Assembly: GCA_963989385.1 (NCBI GenBank)
Contig: OZ022502.1
Location: forward strand, 14,433,001-14,497,000
Direction of reading: 5' to 3'
DNA length: 64,000 nt
DNA from: Ctena decussata
Taxonomy: Eukaryota > Mollusca > Bivalvia > Lucinida > Lucinidae
In this document: piece by piece, positions 33,720-46,874 of the stretch
Layout of the letters: every line of letters starts with the position of its first letter
How positions within the stretch are numbered: position 1 is the stretch's first letter
Position numbers and translations under genes: made by a program
Notes under the pieces: generated by a model
Told to the model about the DNA's origin: nothing
Database searches by the model: none
What the model saw: the letters and a program-made list of their open reading frames with translations, nothing else

Positions 33720-34400
33720 ATCAGGATGACGAAACGTCATGAGCACTCAACAGCAAGAACAACACTGAAAAGCTGGAGAAAAGTCAAACAGTTGCCCCAA
33801 AATAGACACGACCGAAGACAAATTATCCATCTCCAACTAACTCGCCAACCAACTTAGAAACAGGTGTTTAGGCCAAAGTCGTCATTTAATCAGAAGCCCG
33901 ACACACCGGCGAGTTGACTGGCTATACGAAAATTATGTTACTACGTTCTGGTTTACTCAGTCAATGCATACACCTGTTTGAGGCAGTTCGATATTCAGGT
34001 GTCCATAGTTCTGCTCCTTGTAATAACGTTCAAACAAAAATCATTGTGAAAAGTGGTTGGCGATAAAATGTTGCGTGATGTGGATATATTGGGTCATGAA
34101 ACTGGCAAGTAGTAGTAGAACATGATTTTGAACAAGGGCAAATCGTTCCAGAAAAAGAGATAGTATATAATCAAGAGCGGGACAATAAATGGGGTCCCAC
34201 CCCTTTACCTTGTAGTTTTACCATTTAAGTTACAAACTAAAATGGCCCAAATCATTTGTCAAGCCTTTTTTATGTTAAAGTCAAGGATGCTTTATATGTT
34301 GGCTTATCACGGTCATTTACAATGACGAATTTGTGATGAGAAGCTTGTAGCGTTGCCTCCCGATTAAACATTTCATGAGGGCAGAAGATATACAGAACAT
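33720..34400. other. Stretch with no supported feature
   Basis: About 0.7 kb of non-coding sequence between foldback copies A13 and A14. No motif recognised. Confidence 0.5.
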
Positions 34401-34407
34401 TACATTT

Positions 34408-34615
34408 GGGCCGCGACATGACAAAATCAATAAATAGGTATGTGTGCCCAGCGAAGACTCAAATCAGCCTGGCCATTCACAGGGAGTTAGATTAGACCTT
34501 TAGCTACCCAGTAAGAAAACAGCGAAAACTCTTATCAGACTGAGCAGGTGTCCAGGCTGATCAGAGTCTTTGCTGGGCGCAATGCAACTTTGTTGGTTTT
34601 GTTATGTCGCGGCTC
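34408..34615. mobile_element. Foldback/MITE family A, copy A14
   Basis: GGGCCGCGACATGAC ... ATGTCGCGGCTC with a perfect ATTT duplication at 34,404-34,407 and 34,616-34,619. Shortened left arm. Confidence 0.92.
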
Positions 34616-34732
34616 ATTTGTTTTAGCGTATTTTAATGTTTTGTTTTCTTTTTTCCTCCAAATCAAGTCCAGTGTGTTGTGTGTGTGTTTCACAAACCAG
34701 TCCTAGATGCTAAGACTTACAAATAAACAAAC

Positions 34733-34948
34733 GAGCCGCGACACGAGAAAACCAACAAAATGGCTGTGCACCCAGCGCAGACTCTGATCAGCCTGAGCAT
34801 CCGCACAGTCTGATCAGAGTCTTTGCTAAGCACTGAAGGGGTAGCTAATGGTCTAAGCTTTCACCATGCGGACAGCGACGAATCTGATCAGTCTGGACTG
34901 CTGCCCAGGCTGATCTTAGTCTTCGCTGGGTGCACAGCCACTTTGTTG
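34733..34948. mobile_element. Foldback/MITE family A, copy A15, right tip missing
   Basis: Begins GAGCCGCGACACGAG. The right arm stops at GCCACTTTGTTG and the outer terminal repeat is absent. Confidence 0.88.
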
Positions 34949-35498
34949 AAAACGCACTCACAAAGGAACGGCCAACAATCACAAAATATCTAAAGCAGAG
35001 GCAGATTCATTCACATTTAAAACCAATCAGCACGTATAAACTAACAAATAGCGGAACAAGGACGAACAGCATAAAAACAAACTCTTTCAGCGGTAAGGCT
35101 TCGGGGCTTACCCCATTAAGTGCTAAAAGGGCAGACGACAAAATTTATGTTGACAATTTTTCATAAAATAATAATAAAGATAGTTTTGTCCAAGCTATAT
35201 TACGTTGATAGTTCAAAGATAATTCAAAGACTAGCGGCCACGATGAACCGTATCATCTGGATGTTCACTGTTTGCAAATTAATCTATTTTTGTTTTTAGC
35301 ACTTAGTATAATTAAAGGAAATGTAACTCAGCAATATTGTTTTTGCCTCCCATCCTAATATTTTTAAGACTTAAATAAAAAGAAAATGCTGTTTAAAGAG
35401 ATCATATAATTCTTCAAGAGTATACCCCATTCTACAAACGTTTCGTTGTCCACGAAAGCATACTGTACTTCGCAAAAATTGTTACCTTCTGTAAAAAT

Positions 35499-35598
35499 AA
35501 CAGAAAGACAGAGGCATGAATCCACTGACTTTAAACTTGGTTACTCATAACGGAAAGACAGAGGCATGAATCCACTGACCTTAAACTTGGTTACTCAA
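35499..35598. repeat. 50-bp unit, two tandem copies
   Basis: AGAAAGACAGAGGCATGAAT starts one unit at 35,502 and GGAAAGACAGAGGCATGAAT the next at 35,552. The copies differ at very few positions, so this is a recent duplication. Confidence 0.9.
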
Positions 35599-36188
35599 AA
35601 CCTGCAGTTTGATGTTCTAAATAACGGCAACGTAGGGATCACCATGGTACTAGCAACATAATTGTAAACCATTAACTCATAAGAAATAAGGACACAAGAA
35701 GGTTATGAAGCCAGCTGATAGGGTAACCTTTAGTTGGAGCACGAATGGTCTGACGAAAGACATTGATGGGTAGTATTTAATATTTTTAGATAAATAACGG
35801 TGGTATATTTCATGTAACTTTTAACAGGATATATACATAAATTAGAAAAATGAAAGGTAAAATAAAATACGAGTTGACGCCATAAACGAAAACAGTTGTT
35901 TTTGCAAAGAGCGTAATGAGCAATCTTATCTGTATCTACACTGTTTGACATAAGGGTAAAACAGCAGTAAATGTTTTTTACAGTTTGAAAGTAAGAGGTA
36001 AAAATGGGTTTTAGACTTGGGGCGTTCATTAGAAATAATTTGGTACTGTATTATGCAACTTTGTGAAGTGGCGAAGCATGTTTTTAAAATATGTTCAGAT
36101 TGTTATCAGTAAGTTCACGTGATTTGGTTTTAAGCATGAAGTCTCGTGATTTTCGCTGAAAAGCGAGTATGTCAAAGCGTGAATTCCT

Positions 36189-36211
36189 CCCCCCCCCCCC
36201 CCCCCCCCCCC
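36189..36211. repeat. Poly-C tract, about 23 nt
   Basis: Uninterrupted C run. Confidence 0.95.
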
Positions 36212-36689
36212 ACTCCCTCTTATAAAAATCACGAGTGATGCTAGAAATAAGTTGATACGCGCGATTATGAAAAAAGAGGGGTTATTTAGTTGAACAAGAC
36301 GTATGCTTGTTATTCAATATATGTAAAAAGTTTTTTAAGAAACGTAATTATGGTGTTCAGCATGTGTTTAATGGTTGTATAAATTCAGTAGTTTCAATCT
36401 GTTTTCTGAGAGTTTATGCCTAAAATTGAAAGGTTTGCAAAGAAGAAAGCATTTTCTGAGGTATTTTTCGGTCTGTATTTTATCTGATTTGTAAAGACAT
36501 TTTAGAATATCGTCATTCATTTTCAGCGTACATGGATTTGATATAGAGATTCTTAGATGAGAGGCCATCGAATGGTTCAATTGAATCCAGTCTTGCACGA
36601 TGCCGCAGGGTAATGAAGGGATGATGGATGGAACAGTCATGGTATAGTTTGGCAGTTCGTGAGCTTGACAGATAAGTAAAAAATATATA

Positions 36690-36960
36690 TTATAGTAAGT
36701 AAGTAAGTAATAGTTTATTAAAGTGTCACATCCCATATATACAAGCATCTATCGTAATAGTAATAAGACATAAAATATGTGAGACCATGCCTAATAAGGC
36801 ATACGAGACACTAACTAAACATATAAAATACAGTATTTATACAATATACAAATTGAAATACATATAGTAAAAATAACCACCATCGGGTGTACACATGCAC
36901 ATAAAATCAGTTGCTACTAGCGCCTTGCAAGCAGGCTGCATGTGGCGGAACCGATGTCCA
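36690..36960 (-). repeat. Retroposon 3'-end-like sequence with TTAC microsatellite tail
   Basis: Minus strand runs through CGCCACATGCAGCCTGCTTGC and CCTTATTAGGCATGGTCTC, and ends TTAATAAACTATTACTTAC plus ACTTACT repeats. A tetranucleotide tail after an A-rich 3' end is typical of CR1/L2/RTE-like LINE tails. No ORF remains, so the family is not assigned. Confidence 0.45.
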
Positions 36961-38309
36961 AACATCATGAGCCTGCGTGCAAGATTCCAGTAAAATGTAT
37001 CGAATTGACCATGGAATAAAATATGATTACGAATGAATAACTACATGACTATGTAAGCGAACGAATTTATTTTTTTGAATAGTGTGTTTGAAAGATATTC
37101 TACGTATGACTTTGCATTTACATCAAGGAAGATTTGTAGCTTTTTATTTACAAATCTGAAATAATCTTCTAAGTTATAAATATCTTGTATGTGTCAGTAT
37201 ACTGGCATGTATTTCCGGAGGTCCGAAATGTTACCAGCAGAAATAAAAGAAGTCTTCGATTATGCCATTTTTCAGGACCGTATATGTGATGCACGTTTCG
37301 GTGGTCAGTTTTGTCGACGGAAATGTTAAATGAGTATAATTGAAATATGTTTTAGTCTATTTTAGGTTGTATTATTCGTGAAAGAGGAAAAACCGCACAG
37401 TCTCGAACAAGTCATGGTTCTAAGACATGCTTTAACTGTCGTTACTGGATGAATTCACTTGGGTTTCTATGGTGCCGGAGATTCGACTTGCTTTCTGATT
37501 TTTCAGTTGTACAATACGTCGCTCGGAATAAAACGAACAGTTGTCTGTTGGCATTTCCTAACATGGTGTTTGTTATTTCTGGTGTGCAAGAGGTGTTAAG
37601 ACTTTTTACAGCTGAGTTGTTCGGTAAATGCATTCGTGTTGGGAATTTACGAAGCTGTATTAAGTTTTGATACAGTAAAGTAGTAAGTCAGCAGAGTGCA
37701 GTGGCTGGGGTTGTTAAAATATTTCAATAAAATATAAATGAGTGTTCGGTTGAGACATACATGTAGTCGAATTAGAACATAGCTAGTTTTATCTACGGAA
37801 TCCCTAAAAACGCAGCAGCCTAACGAACAACTTCGAGAAGTTAGTAAGTGCATTTGTAACATAAGTTTGTTTCTCTTATTGTTTGCAACTTCCTCTTACT
37901 AAAGCCAGATAACTTTAAACTAACTGAATTCAATAGACAGTAAATATGATCGCTTTTAGATATTGTTAGGAAAGTAAGGAATAATTTCCGTAGACTGTAC
38001 AACTGAAAAGTGAAATGTGGAAGCCGATAATATATATTATCCCGAGAGAAAGACATAGGCGAAAAAGGATAGAAAAGGGAGGTAGTAACAGAGAATTAAA
38101 TCATTTGGCATACATTGTTTGCCATGCTTCATCAATTTTTCAATGACATTACAAACTGAAATCTTTTCTACAGAAACTTCAGATTTTTTCAAACAAACGA
38201 TTTTTTTCAAGTCATATAATTCCCTGTTTAGTATGCACTCCAACAAATACGGATACAGCAACAAAATATAACAGAAGAGATTTGCCAATTAGCAACCATT
38301 AACTGTAAA

Positions 38310-38480
38310 ATTCATTTGCCCAATACATCTCACTTTCAGACAGTAATCATCTAGAAGTGATATGAAATGTCATTTTTATTGATCAAAACAGAGTTTTGGA
38401 GAACAGAAGACAATTTATTGTTAGCTATAAATGGACACAATTAGTTCAATTTACTCTGTTACTGGTGCAACATTAAGACG
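38310..38480 (+). repeat. Dispersed repeat J, copy 1
   Basis: CATCTCACTTTCAGACAGTAA, TCATCTAGAAGTGATA, ATGTCATTTTTATTGATCA and CAATTTA-TGTT-GCTA-AAATGGA recur in order at 51.13-51.26 kb. Confidence 0.7.
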
Positions 38481-38542
38481 GATTCTGTTTATGGAATGAA
38501 ATCTTAAGAATTCCTGGCAAAATGTAGAAAAGGCTTCAAGTA

Positions 38543-38630
38543 CTCATTTGACTGCCTCCACGGAAGCGTTTTATGATATTTACATGGCATGTAAATATCA
38601 TGAAAAGCTTCCGTGTAGGCAGCCAATGAG
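38543..38630. repeat. Foldback hairpin with about 43-nt arms
   Basis: CTCATTTGACTGCCTCCACG (left) faces CGTGTAGGCAGCCAATGAG (right); centre TTTACATGGCATGTAAA. Few mismatches. Confidence 0.75.
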
Positions 38631-38880
38631 GTCGACGTTGAGTGGATACTGTTTCAGGAGAAGAACCTCTGTCATGCAAACTGAAACCCTTCTAAATGTG
38701 GTCAATTTTCGAAGGAATGACTTTGCTCCCAACGAATCAAAGTCTTACATGGAATGATTTCTTTTATAAGGGAAGCTAAGAGAAAGTCATAAAAGTTGTG
38801 GCGGAAAAATATGACACTATGTCTACACACCTTTATACCGTAGTGACATTTAATGTTATGACAGAATTAGCCGATCAAAT

Positions 38881-39051
38881 AGAGAGCCTCGGCAGGAAGC
38901 AAAATCACGCGGACAGTCTCGGCAGGAAGCCATTTATCATGTACAGAAGTCTCGACAGGAAGCAATATATCGCGGACGGTCTCGCGGAAGCCAAATATGA
39001 TGTACAGTCTCTGTCGGAAGCGAAAATTGGCGCAATCGATTATACCCTGTG
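38881..39051. mobile_element. Foldback family C, copy C2 (right half only)
   Basis: Starts at the family centre (AGAGCCTCGGCAGGAAGC) and runs through the repeats to AATCGATTATACCCTGTG. The left arm is absent. It ends about 30 bp before the inverted repeat at 39.08 kb. Confidence 0.85.
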
Positions 39052-40327
39052 AGGGGGGACACAGTTTGTGACTTTTCGTTTATATCCCTGGTAGGCCATG
39101 AGCCAGATATGGTTTACCTCCCCCCCCAGGGGGAGTTTTGTAGACCATACTTTTCTTAAAGTCCAGCATCTTAGAAGTATTTTGCAGCATGTTAGCCCTC
39201 TGGCGAGTGGGGCGTTAAGCTGTAACAGCCTGTTACATTACGTTACCCATTAAAATAATAAACATAAAATAAAAATTATCAAAAATTATAAAAAATGAAA
39301 GTCACTTTCCTATGTTTAAAATTATAATGGAATCTAATTGAACAATCCAATAGCTAAAAGTTATGATGTTTGAAACGTCACTTTAGCCTACATGGTGTAA
39401 TATACGTGACGTTTTTCTTTACTCTCCATTAAAATTGCAATTTCCATCCAAAATACTTTCTTTTTGTAAGTTATTCCTTTTATATTAGACCAAATGTTTG
39501 TTAATGTGTTAAAGAAAATTCATTGATCTTTTCAGATCTGCAAAAATTATTATCCTATCTTGTATACTTTGGGAGAAATAGAACGTTAAACACAGTAACC
39601 CCTTATGAATGTTCCATATTACAATTATCACTTTCCGTATAATTCAAGCGCTTGAACTACACTATTGGAATTGAAAACAACATTAAAAGGTAATATTGAA
39701 TATGCCAGCCTATTTGAACAGCAAGGAGCAGTTCAACAATATTTTGAATGCATTTTAGTCGGCCATAATGATCGATTATATACGTTACCTATGGCTACTT
39801 TTGTTAAAATCATATCATTTGAAGATAGAATCATTTTATCTTCTTTGGTAGCAGTTTCTTCATAAAAGAATCTTTTAATATAAGAGAAAAATGCATTCTG
39901 GTTTATTTTCTATGATAAGCTATTACTAGTAGTAACGTAGATAACATTAACATTTAAAATATTTTTTTATAATACCTTTAATCAGTTTTTTTCCACTGTC
40001 ACATTAAAAAATAACACATATAAATCTGGGTATTCTTATGATATATTGTGTACTTGGACCTATCAGCAATTCTCTCAGTTATTACTTTTAGGGATTGAGG
40101 TGTGTTTTATACGTGATTAAACCAAGTATACTTCAAATTGTAAAGTTAAGGGCACGGACATATTCTGCACATGTAAAACAGGTTTTGCTGTTTACTTTGT
40201 TATTATATCAAAAATAAAAGTATTTCATAATGACATTGGCCAGTTTGTTACTTTTACAGATTGTACACCTGAGTTCTAAAGACAGTAACATACCTGAAAT
40301 TTTGCTATATACAGCTGAAAAATCCAA

Positions 40328-40400
40328 CCCCCCCCCCCCCCCCCCCAAAAAAAAAAAAAAATAATAATAAATAAATCAAAAATAAAATAAAAGATAAAAA
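40328..40400. repeat. Poly-C / poly-A / AAT low-complexity tract
   Basis: About 21 C, then about 15 A, then AATA/AAAT repeats. Confidence 0.9.
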
Positions 40401-42833
40401 ATACTTCAGAAAAGATAAAGCCGCAGCTATTAAAAGCCAGCACTGATTTTGCATATAGGGCTCGAATAAAATGATATGCAATCAGTTTGATACCATTAAA
40501 AGGTAAGCGGTTTTGACGTGTTTAGTTTAAAACTATAAAATAATCAGTAATCAACAATGCAAACTGGAGTTCCACCTTGTTTATTGACATGATTTGTTAT
40601 AGCTTTTACGTGCACACTGAAAAACTATAAAGCAGAAAAGTAACCTGAAGTTTAAAGGCTTAAGCCAAATACAGTTCTGCCTGAAAGCTAATGTAGATAT
40701 TTGCTTGCAGCGTATACTTACTTTTGTAAGACTATCGTATATTTTACGTTACCAGAGAAAACAACATTGCTGATTTACAGTTAAGAAACAAACAAACTTT
40801 TGAAAATAAATAATGGTAGTGTCAATACATTGCTTTACTTAGTTCATTTATGTAACTAACACTTATGTGTCAACCAGGAGTTTGGGAATATAGTATCAGA
40901 AATATTTAATACAGAAAAGAGACACTGGCAGTTTACTAGTATACTGTAGCAATATATAAATCTATAAATGCTGTGTTTAAGATGATCTATATTTCTATGC
41001 TTTTGTTTCCTGCTCTTTAACGTCTAACTACATTAAAAATCTCCGTAAGAATCTAACTACTTTCAATCATCTCTTAAAGAATCTATTCACTAAAGAACAT
41101 AAAGACACGTTTAGATGGACAAAACTGTTTTTTTTCAGGGACAGTGTTCCAGTAGCTCTGCACACATAATAAAATGGCAAATGAAAATGACAGAATAAAT
41201 TAATGTTGGTCATCGCTGTTCAGATATTTATGAGCAAATCTTAGTTGTTCTCCTTCAGAATGTATTTGTCTACACTGTAGTTATATGCTTTGCAGCACAA
41301 TATTGAGAAAAATAGAAAGACCAAACAAGTAACGTATACAACGTATTTATTGAGAGTTTATGAATTCTTCATTTCCAATATCCTTAACTAGTAATACAGT
41401 ATTTCTGAAGAGCAAATAATCAAACAATAGAAATAGTGCATACCTATACATGCCAAGGAAGGGCTAACCTAAGTAACTTACTGCATTAAATTGATCTCCG
41501 TGACCTTGTATTACCATATTGTTTACTTTTTAGCAATAAATGTGATTGTAAACTGCTTATTTATGATATCTTACTGCTTATCAAATCATCCTTGTCCAAA
41601 TATGTTAAATACTGTTAGAGAATAAAGCCCTTATTTTAGTTGTTACATTATTGAAAATTGTATGACTGAAATTTGTATTTCGCAACACATTTAGTCCTTG
41701 ATAGTAACAACAACAAGGGAATAAAACCATAGGGGTTTGCAAAAATTACCTGACCATTTGGATATTTGTAACAACATAATGAAAAATAGAACTCCTGAAC
41801 AGGCTGAAGACAGAATGTTGTATGCGTTATAAAGTATGTCACTTTCTATACTCCTTAAATTTTCACATTGTTAACATTTTGTAATGTATTTGATGGCTGG
41901 GAGCTGCATAAACAGATCACGTATATCACAAATTAACATATAAGTTATGATCACGGGAGCCACACATATTTGTTAATCCATGTAAAGCAGTTTCTGTGCA
42001 AAGAGGCTCGTGGCTGACGATTCGACTGACAGCATAGAAAAATGGTGTTAATGCGTGCTGGCAGAGTTGGTACTGCTTTTGATTGCCTCGGCTGGTAGTC
42101 ACAGTTGCATATTTGTATGTAGGGTAATTGAATGGCTCAGCCAACAGCACAGGTAGCGAAACTGGTTTTATCCCCATAATAACGAGAACCTAAATATTAA
42201 TCAGTTGCAGCATATATCAACTTATACTTACTTCATTTAATGCATAAATTCAAAAAAAAATCATTTTTATGAAGTCTCTTTTAAGTGAGAATAAATTGAA
42301 GGCAAGGTCGAACTGCTTCAGCTGTAACAATCTATGTGCGTCTTGCTGAACTCTTGTGTATTTCAAAGAGCTAAATTTGCCATCTGACTACCAGTGGTAA
42401 GCTTATACTACAGCAATAAATACTTCATGCTGCCAGGGAACTAAACTTTTGATAACAGATGACTCACAAATCTTATTCCTCGACATATTACAATTATGTA
42501 ACGTACTGTTACTGTTAGATTGCTTTTCAAATATCCACTATTAGATGTTTTTATATAGACATTGACATTTCTTCATATTTACATATACAACAGTATCTAC
42601 TGAAGACAAAGATAACATTGAAATATAAAATGCAGCTAATGTTGGCTTTCGTAACTTTTCTCGTCATTTTGAGGTTAAATTCTTCAAAAATAAGATAGTT
42701 TCTGTCCCCATTTAATGTATCCACTGCTAATTTAACTGCTGCCTAAATTATCTAAGCTGGGCATGAATTAAAGAAGATTGATGGAGCACGTATAAACTTC
42801 AGTCCACCAATTCAGCGATTTAGTCTGTTTCTG

Positions 42834-42860
42834 TTTTTTTTTTTTTTTTTTTTTTTTTTT
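42834..42860. repeat. Poly-T tract, about 27 nt
   Basis: Uninterrupted T run inside the 39-43 kb inverted-repeat region. Confidence 0.95.
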
Positions 42861-43481
42861 CTCCGTATTTTTGTTGTGGTTATATACGTTACATATTTAT
42901 CGTGACTGCTGACGAGTTTTGTAAGACTTTAGATTGTTTCTTTTTTATACTAGAATATTGAAACAGTCATATATATGACATTAACTTTTCTCTACACTTA
43001 AATTCTTAAAATTTGCTCCTTATATTACATGTGTTTAGACACTGAAGGGAAAAAACGTCAAACGCAATGTAAACTACGTTATACGGGTTAGTCAACTTGT
43101 CCTTGACAATGTCAATAACTTTGAAACAGTGATTTATGTACTAGCAGACAAAACCCAACATTATTTAGGGCCAATACTAACATGTGTACAACAATGCGCA
43201 TCTTCTATTATAACGTGAATATGTAAATTTGGGTAGTGTAATTGACGTTGACGTCATACGTTAACGCCCCAACGTACAGAGGGCTAACATGTGTCATTTT
43301 GTTTCTTATATAATGTAGTTTTAGAAAATCATAGGGTACAAAACTCCCCCTGGGGGGGGAGGGGGGTCTATTGTCAGCTCAAGGTCTATGGTCCATGAAA
43401 TCCTTTTAGAATTGGGGGTTCTATGAAAGTAAAGAACTTGCTGCTCGAGGTAACACTTCTTTCCTTAAAGTAGCGCGCTAC

Positions 43482-43505
43482 CCCCCCCCCCCCCCCCCCC
43501 CCCCC
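43482..43505. repeat. Poly-C tract, about 24 nt
   Basis: Uninterrupted C run beside the right inverted repeat. Confidence 0.95.
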
Positions 43506-43951
43506 TCCCACCCCTGACTCTCAGCCCCACCAAAAAAGAAGAAATGAGAAACAATTTCTTCTTCGTAAGACTTTATTACCTTGGCAGTGTCCTTATTCAC
43601 CTAAACAATGGAACTTCGCAAATTACATGTAAAGTACTGCTGATACTGCTTGCGAAGACGTTTCAAAGCACGCTGAGATACTCGCGGGAAATCTTTTGGC
43701 TAACGTTTTGATGCAAATTTGGCTAGACATAATAATCATAACATGTCTTCTGAACGCACCATTAAACAATCAATTCAAATGTCGAAGATTGCGTCTGTAC
43801 CAAAGTAGCATTTTATATTTGACTGCAAAGGTCATTTGAATTTAAGCAAAGATAAGTTCAGAAATATTAAACTAATACAAAATACAGTAATAAAGTTTCC
43901 TTTTAAAAGGAAAGGCTTGCCACGTTTTTACAGGGTGTTAAAGACAACAGA

Positions 43952-44217
43952 TTGATTGAATAATTTGTTGCTTAACCTCCACGGTAAACAGGTATGGTCA
44001 TGTCGGGGCGGTCATTTAACCTAACCACACTATTCCTGGGCAGGCTTAGACCTCCTAAGCGGTTAACAGTACTAAGTGCACATACTTTCGCCAGTAACTG
44101 ACAACTGCCCTTCTTGAATCAGCGGAAAGGGAAACGAAAGTATGTGGCCAAACCGGGTATTGAACCCAGGACCTCTGACTTATGAGTCAGGTGTTCTATC
44201 GATTGCGCTACGCCGGC
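43952..44217 (-). repeat. Intact tRNA-derived SINE with 13-bp target duplication
   Basis: Minus strand: tRNA-like head AGCCGGCGTAGCGCAATCG (box A TAGCGCAATCGA), an anticodon-arm-like CTGACTCATAAGTCAG, and box B GGTTCAATACC. An unrelated body follows, with GAAAGTATGTG in it, ending TTATTCAATCAA. TAAAGACAACAGA flanks it exactly on both sides (43,939-43,951 and 44,218-44,230), proving insertion by target-primed retroposition and fixing both ends. 266 bp. CAT at the anticodon position suggests a Met tRNA source, but stem pairing is imperfect. Confidence 0.88.
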
Positions 44218-45029
44218 TAAAGACAACAGAAAGGAGAACTATGGGCACTTAATGGAAAGCTCTTGGCCTAAATATGAAGTTGTTATCGTACACTGCTTGT
44301 TACATTTATTTCCCAACATTACAGCATCGTAGGCCAGCGATGCTGCAGTGACTAGATCCCAGCTGCATACCAAGATTCTTCTTGCATGTCAAAAAAACCC
44401 TCTGCAATCGAAATGACGTCATAATCACTGGCATAATTTCTTTTATCAGAAAAAGGTGCAAGTAATTAACAGCCATGCAGCGCAGTCATAGTCATTGTAA
44501 TTATGTGAGCAGGTGTACTGTCAAGGTGAGACAGCACGCTTTTGGCAGGTTTGCCTTAGCGATGGATCTTGACTTTCTGTAAGATGCTAGACTGATCATT
44601 AGTCCCTTATTTTTCCTTTGCCCCTAAACACATTTTATGAATCCCCATAGGACTGAAACGATCACATTATATGCTGATGGCATAGACTATACCTTCCTTG
44701 CAGACGGGAAAGGACGTTGTGGCACGTTTCTATTGTTTCGAGTGCTGGTTCGGTTCTGGCTGAGAGAGACAGACCAGTCGCTCATCCACTGTCACAAAGC
44801 TGTCAATGAGTTCCTTAGAGTCAGCCTCAAAGAGTTTCAAATTTTAACGATTCTAAAATTGTCCACTCTTCTCTTTTAATACCTGCATCTCTATAAGAGG
44901 TTTCCAGGGCACTTCATGGACGTGTAGATAGTCAGTAGGAAATGCTTTTTATGCTGAATTATGTCCATTTCACCGTTTCCTGCCATGACTGCTACAATGC
45001 GAGTGCATTAATTTTCACTGGCGTTACCA

Positions 45030-45500
45030 TATTTGTGACAGGCTCTGACATTCTGAGCCATCGGAAATTTTTGTTTTAAGTTAACATTTTCATATTTATT
45101 TGTCCTTCCAAAATATATTTCGAGAAACACAAAGAAATCGCGCAAAGGATTACTGCAAAAGCGAACAAAATTCGCACAAACTTGATTTATTATTTTCATT
45201 TCATTGATTGGATACAGTTTACATACAAGCTGGATAAACTGTTATAACTCGGGCTCATGGCATCACTTTTCAAAGATCTAAAATTCGAACAATCTTAAAA
45301 TAGCGTAGATGAAGGAAATTAAAGACGCCGTTAGAAATGTTGAATCACTCTTTTCAGGTTGACGCTTTGACGCTATTAGTCAGTGCGCGGAAACCCAATT
45401 AACTTTATGTGATTTATGACGTAATTATCATCTGACGTTTCGTGACGTAAACGTCGCACCTCCACAAGGTTCAAAATGTGAGACACTGTCACATATATAA
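45030..45500 (+). repeat. Dispersed repeat K, copy 2
   Basis: Same landmarks as copy 1 at 29.2 kb: TGTGACAGGCTCTGACATT, ACTGCAAAAGCGAACA, TCAAAGATCTAAAA, AGTGCGCGGAAA, GTTTCGTGACGTAAACGTCG. It contains small insertions absent from copy 1. Confidence 0.75.
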
Positions 45501-46874
45501 ATAACATGTTCAGCTGTGCGTATTAGCCACACAGATAGAAGGGATACATTCATTTGGTAAATCTGAGGACTTATGAGGAAAAATAGTTCCTTAAAGGCAC
45601 TTGCTTGCTGCATTTAGACAATAAATTTGAACTTGATTTTTTCTTATTTTTACAGGGTTTTTATGGATACACTGATGAGCCCATTAAAACGCGCTGTCTT
45701 GTCAATACACCCACAATTAGCATTTACGATTTTGGGATCATTGAAAATACGTATACCGAAAACGAAAGACTCTGATCAGCCTGTACTGATGCATCGGCTC
45801 AAGTGTGCAGGCTGCTCTGAGTAGTTAAATTACGCGATGCCCTAAGGCATTTGTCGCGACGCCGCTGAATGATAAAGACAAAAAGCTTGTTTGAAAAGCT
45901 TGTTTTTGTGTGCTAAGCGTTCGTGGTAAACATTGTTTCTCGCCTTTAAAAAGAAGCTTCCAGCCGCTACTAGACACAATAATTCACTCCTACAGTTAAA
46001 ACAATGACCAATTTATCGGCAAATCAAATAAAATAATTTACTTTACAAAGCACAATTGAATGGTATTGTTTTTTTTTCTAATCTTAACTTGTTGCATGAA
46101 AACCGGTCACGTTCGGCATATGTGTTTATGTGAACAGGGGTTAAATCCATGTAGTCACCCAATTACTCGAATAACGTAAACAAACTGACTTCAGTTTGCG
46201 CTCCTATCAGAACCGAGTAAGCCGTGATAGTCTGAAATCAAAACTTATACTAGTACTAGCACCAACCATTAACATGTGCTGACCATTTATCTGCGTTACC
46301 TGGATGACAAATAGCATTCGGACAAAATCGCTCTGCATATGCTCAAATATATGAGTACAATTTTATGCCGAATGCGCTCAGGCTAAATTTAGCATAATTA
46401 TTAACCGAAACAATGGTGCTTGATAAAAAGTGTTTACTTTGTTTAATTCAAAAATGATAGCCGAGCAAAGTTAATTCAGACAGGTTCAAAGATACAAAAA
46501 TCATTTCATAGTAACAAATGTGGGCGGGCCAACGTAATTGTAAAAAAAAATTATTCTTTCGAACGCAAACGCCAAAACGAACTGGGTCAGCCTATTTATA
46601 AAACTACTACCAAAAATAGAACAGAATTCCCATCTGGTATTTTTAAGAGTTGTTAGGTTAAGAAGTAAACCGGACATAGATAAAAATAGACAAATCAGAC
46701 GAGTTTTTTGTTTGTTGTGATTTAATTTTCGTATATGTGAAGATAAACATGGAAAAAGCAGTCTCAAACCGGAACGAGCTTTTCGATCTATATGGCTTGC
46801 GGCCTTTGGGCCGCAAGCCAAAAATAAAGTTTAAACCTAACCAGCCCTCCACAGAAGCATCAGCTCAACATCAT

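Larger units (their letters stand above)
39083..43410. mobile_element. Region bounded by long inverted repeats, about 4.3 kb
   Basis: The left block (39,083-39,250) and the reverse complement of 43,215-43,410 share, in order, CTCCCCCCCCAGGGGGAG plus TTTTGTA, CATGTTAGCCCTCT, GGGGCGTTAA, and a looser TTAC-TTACCCA. The interior is AT-rich with simple repeats (C/A runs near 40,330, T run near 42,835). I see no transposase or other gene. It could be a large non-autonomous transposon or relic, or two unrelated fragments in opposite orientation. No target duplication identified. Confidence 0.55.

Noticed and set aside
36368..36748. 126-codon minus-strand open frame
   Set aside because: It starts within a retroposon-like 3' tail and TTAC repeats and shows no domain; probably chance in AT-rich DNA.
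39600..43200. Search for a transposase or viral-type gene between the long inverted repeats
   Set aside because: Frames are short and AT-driven with no recognised motif, so no gene is called.
44142..44217. Functional tRNA-Met gene on the minus strand
   Set aside because: The box A, box B and CAT-like loop are present, but the acceptor stem pairs poorly and a SINE body with target duplications encloses it.
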